Of a DNA stretch of 64,000 nucleotides, positions 62,632 to 64,000 are shown one piece after another. This DNA is from JBHOQX01 sp042408595 (GTDB lineage: Bacteria; Chloroflexota; Chloroflexia; Chloroflexales; Roseiflexaceae), in contig JBHOQX010000005.1 of assembly GCA_042408595.1 (NCBI GenBank), positions 62,001-126,000 on the forward strand. The letters are read 5' to 3'. Within the stretch, counting starts at the first letter, position 1. Every line of letters starts with the position of its first letter. Made by a program: the position numbers and the translations under genes. The notes under the pieces are model-generated. The model saw only the letters and a list, made by a program, of their open reading frames with translations, was not told where the DNA came from and did no database searches.

Positions 62632-63360
62632 CTATGCTCTGGCGCCGACCGTCATGCTTTGCGCCGCGGAAGGATCGACCGGGATGCCCGGCGCCATCGT
62701 ACTGGTGAAGGTCACGCTCTTCACGAACGCCCCTTTGGACGCGTTCGGCTTGGCGGCGCGCACCGCTTCCATCAGCGCCGCGATGTTGTCGCGGATCTGC
62801 TGCTCGCTGAAGCTGACCTTGCCGACGGCGACGTGCAGCAGGCCGGTCTTGTCGTTGCGGAACTCGACACGCCCGCCACGCACCTCGCGGATCGTACGGG
62901 GCAGGTCCTCAGGCGGTACGATGGTGCCGCTCTTCGGGTTCGGCATCAGGCCGCGCGGGCCGAGCTTGCGCCCGATGCGCCCGACCTTGCCCATCATATC
63001 CGGCGTAGCGATCGCGATATCGAAGTCGAAGAAGTTCTCCTTGTCGATCTGCGCGATCAGATCGTCCGAACCGACAAAGTCCGCCCCGGCATCGCGCGCG
63101 GCCGCCGCCGCGTCGCCCTGCGCGAAGACCAGGACACGCACGCGCTTGCCGGTGCCATGCGGCAGCACGACGGTGCTGCGGATGTTTTGGTCCGCATGGC
63201 GTGGGTCGATGCCAAGGCGCAGATGCACCTCGACCGTCGCGTCGAAGTTCGTGTACGCCGTCTCCTTCAGCAGCGCGACGGCCTCGTCCGGGGTGTACAG
63301 CCGGCCAGGTTCGATCTGCTTGGCCGCCTCAAGGTACTTCTTGCCGTGTTTTCTGGTCAC
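62632..63360 (-). CDS. rplA: 50S ribosomal protein L1
   Basis: 242 aa from GTG 63360 with AGGAG upstream. Typical start TRKHGKKYLEAAKQIEPGRLYTPDEAVALLKE; RNA-binding core with LPHGTGKRVRVLVFAQGD, DFDIAIATPDMMGKVGRIGRKLGPRGLMPNPKSGT and the C-terminal TSTMAPGIPVDP. Binds 23S rRNA and often autoregulates its operon. Confidence 0.98.
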   Translation of the reverse strand: MTRKHGKKYLEAAKQIEPGRLYTPDEAVALLKETAYTNFDATVEVHLRLGIDPRHADQNIRSTVVLPHGTGKRVRVLVFAQGDAAAAARDAGADFVGSDDLIAQIDKENFFDFDIAIATPDMMGKVGRIGRKLGPRGLMPNPKSGTIVPPEDLPRTIREVRGGRVEFRNDKTGLLHVAVGKVSFSEQQIRDNIAALMEAVRAAKPNASKGAFVKSVTFTSTMAPGIPVDPSAAQSMTVGARA

Positions 63361-63530
63361 CCTGTCACTCCTGTGTGGTCAAACGGGCCGTTGGCCCTCC
63401 CACTGCATTGGGTTCTGAACGAAGCTGTCTGAGCAGGGCCGCACCAGACGAACACAGCTCTCTTGGGAGCCTGCCGCGCCCAATCGCCCTCTCGCGCCCC
63501 CCTTTGCGGACAGCCGCTCAGAACTCAGAC

Positions 63531-63956
63531 CTAATCCCGGATGGTGATCCCCATGCTACGCGCTGTGCCGGCGAGGGTCTTTTCCGCCGCTTCGATCGTC
63601 GTGGCGTTCAGGTCGCCCATCTTCTGCTCAGCCAGTTTGCGCAACTGTTCACGGCTGATCGAGCCGACCTTGGTGCGATTCGGCGTGCCAGAACCCTTCT
63701 CGACGCCGGCAGCCTTGCGGAGCAAATCGGCAGCGGGCGGCGTCTTCAGCACCAGCGTAAAGGAGCGATCGGAGTAGACCGTGATCTGCGCCGGGATGAT
63801 GCTGCCGGCCTGCGACGCGGTCTTCTCGTTATACTCCTTGACGAACTGCATGATGTTGATGCCGTAGCCGCCGAGCGCCGGGCCGACCGGCGGGGCCGGT
63901 GTCGCTTTGCCGGCCGGCAGTTGCAAGGTTACAGTGCCGACAACTTTCTTTGCCAC
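63531..63956 (-). CDS. rplK: 50S ribosomal protein L11
   Basis: 141 aa from GTG 63956 (AAGGAGTCTGAG upstream). N-terminal QLPAGKATPAPPVGPALGGYGINIMQFVKEYNEKT and C-terminal rRNA-binding domain through GTARSMGITIRD. The expected upstream neighbour, nusG, would lie beyond the right edge; the last 44 bases hold nothing else. Confidence 0.98.
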   Translation of the reverse strand: MAKKVVGTVTLQLPAGKATPAPPVGPALGGYGINIMQFVKEYNEKTASQAGSIIPAQITVYSDRSFTLVLKTPPAADLLRKAAGVEKGSGTPNRTKVGSISREQLRKLAEQKMGDLNATTIEAAEKTLAGTARSMGITIRD

Positions 63957-64000
63957 CTCAGACTCCTTGATCCATCCGTACGAACGCAGCGGCCGCAGCG

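Overview
The window is about 64 kb of GC-rich bacterial chromosome, with dense genes on both strands and many GTG/TTG starts. Several features point to a filamentous, Chloroflexales-like member of the Chloroflexota: very large multi-GAF sensor kinases, solute-binding lipoproteins with long Ala/Pro/Thr-rich linkers after the lipobox, a fused Ser/Thr kinase-TPR protein, and GC-rich palindromes scattered between genes. This is an inference from gene style; no 16S gene is present. No CRISPR array, transposase, phage gene or convincing tRNA was seen.

Layout, left to right. 1-5.1 kb: a sensor histidine kinase cut by the window edge, with at least six GAF domains, overlapping an alpha/beta-hydrolase that lacks the nucleophile serine. 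5.3-9.6 kb (minus): a dipeptide-type ABC importer (two permeases and a binding lipoprotein interrupted by an in-frame amber codon). 9.6-14.3 kb (minus): an RmlD-like reductase, RNase III, FabF and a Ser/Thr kinase with TPRs. 14.6-19.8 kb: a ChbG/YdjC-type deacetylase, two tandem paralogous polytopic membrane proteins (possible GT-C glycosyltransferases), and a dolichol-phosphate-mannose-synthase-like GT2. 19.9-21.4 kb: a candidate SRP RNA, a DegS-like cytoplasmic kinase and a Flp pilin, closed by a perfect 25-bp hairpin. 21.5-25.9 kb: an iron-uptake locus (FTR1 permease, EfeO-like lipoprotein, DtxR-family regulator) with a DtxR-type operator placed on the -10 box of the uptake promoter.

26-39 kb: housekeeping and DNA repair genes (MutL, an alkyltransferase-like protein, endonuclease IV, MetG), plus MoxR/DUF58, an M24 peptidase, a LarA-like protein and a TPR protein. 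39.5-43.2 kb (minus): an ECF vitamin/metal transporter (S, T and a fused double ATPase). 43.5-53.5 kb: a coherent carbohydrate-utilisation locus on the minus strand (Lpl-type permeases, binding lipoprotein, GH4 glycosidase, large secreted multidomain protein, Gfo/Idh oxidoreductase) with a divergent AraC regulator. 53.5-58.6 kb: a hybrid sensor kinase and a NarL-type two-component pair. 58.8-61.1 kb: a DUF4188 protein with a two-TM partner, a PspC protein and an AlkA-like glycosylase. 61.3-64 kb (minus): rplK-rplA-rplJ-rplL with a hairpin attenuator upstream of rplJ.

The most interesting signals are the nucleophile-less hydrolase coupled to the giant kinase, the amber-interrupted binding protein and its leader, the iron-box/promoter overlap, the paired GT-C-like proteins, the ECF ATPase with one degenerate signature motif, the secreted protein with an unrecognised N-terminal domain, and several perfect long hairpins and micro-ORFs between genes.
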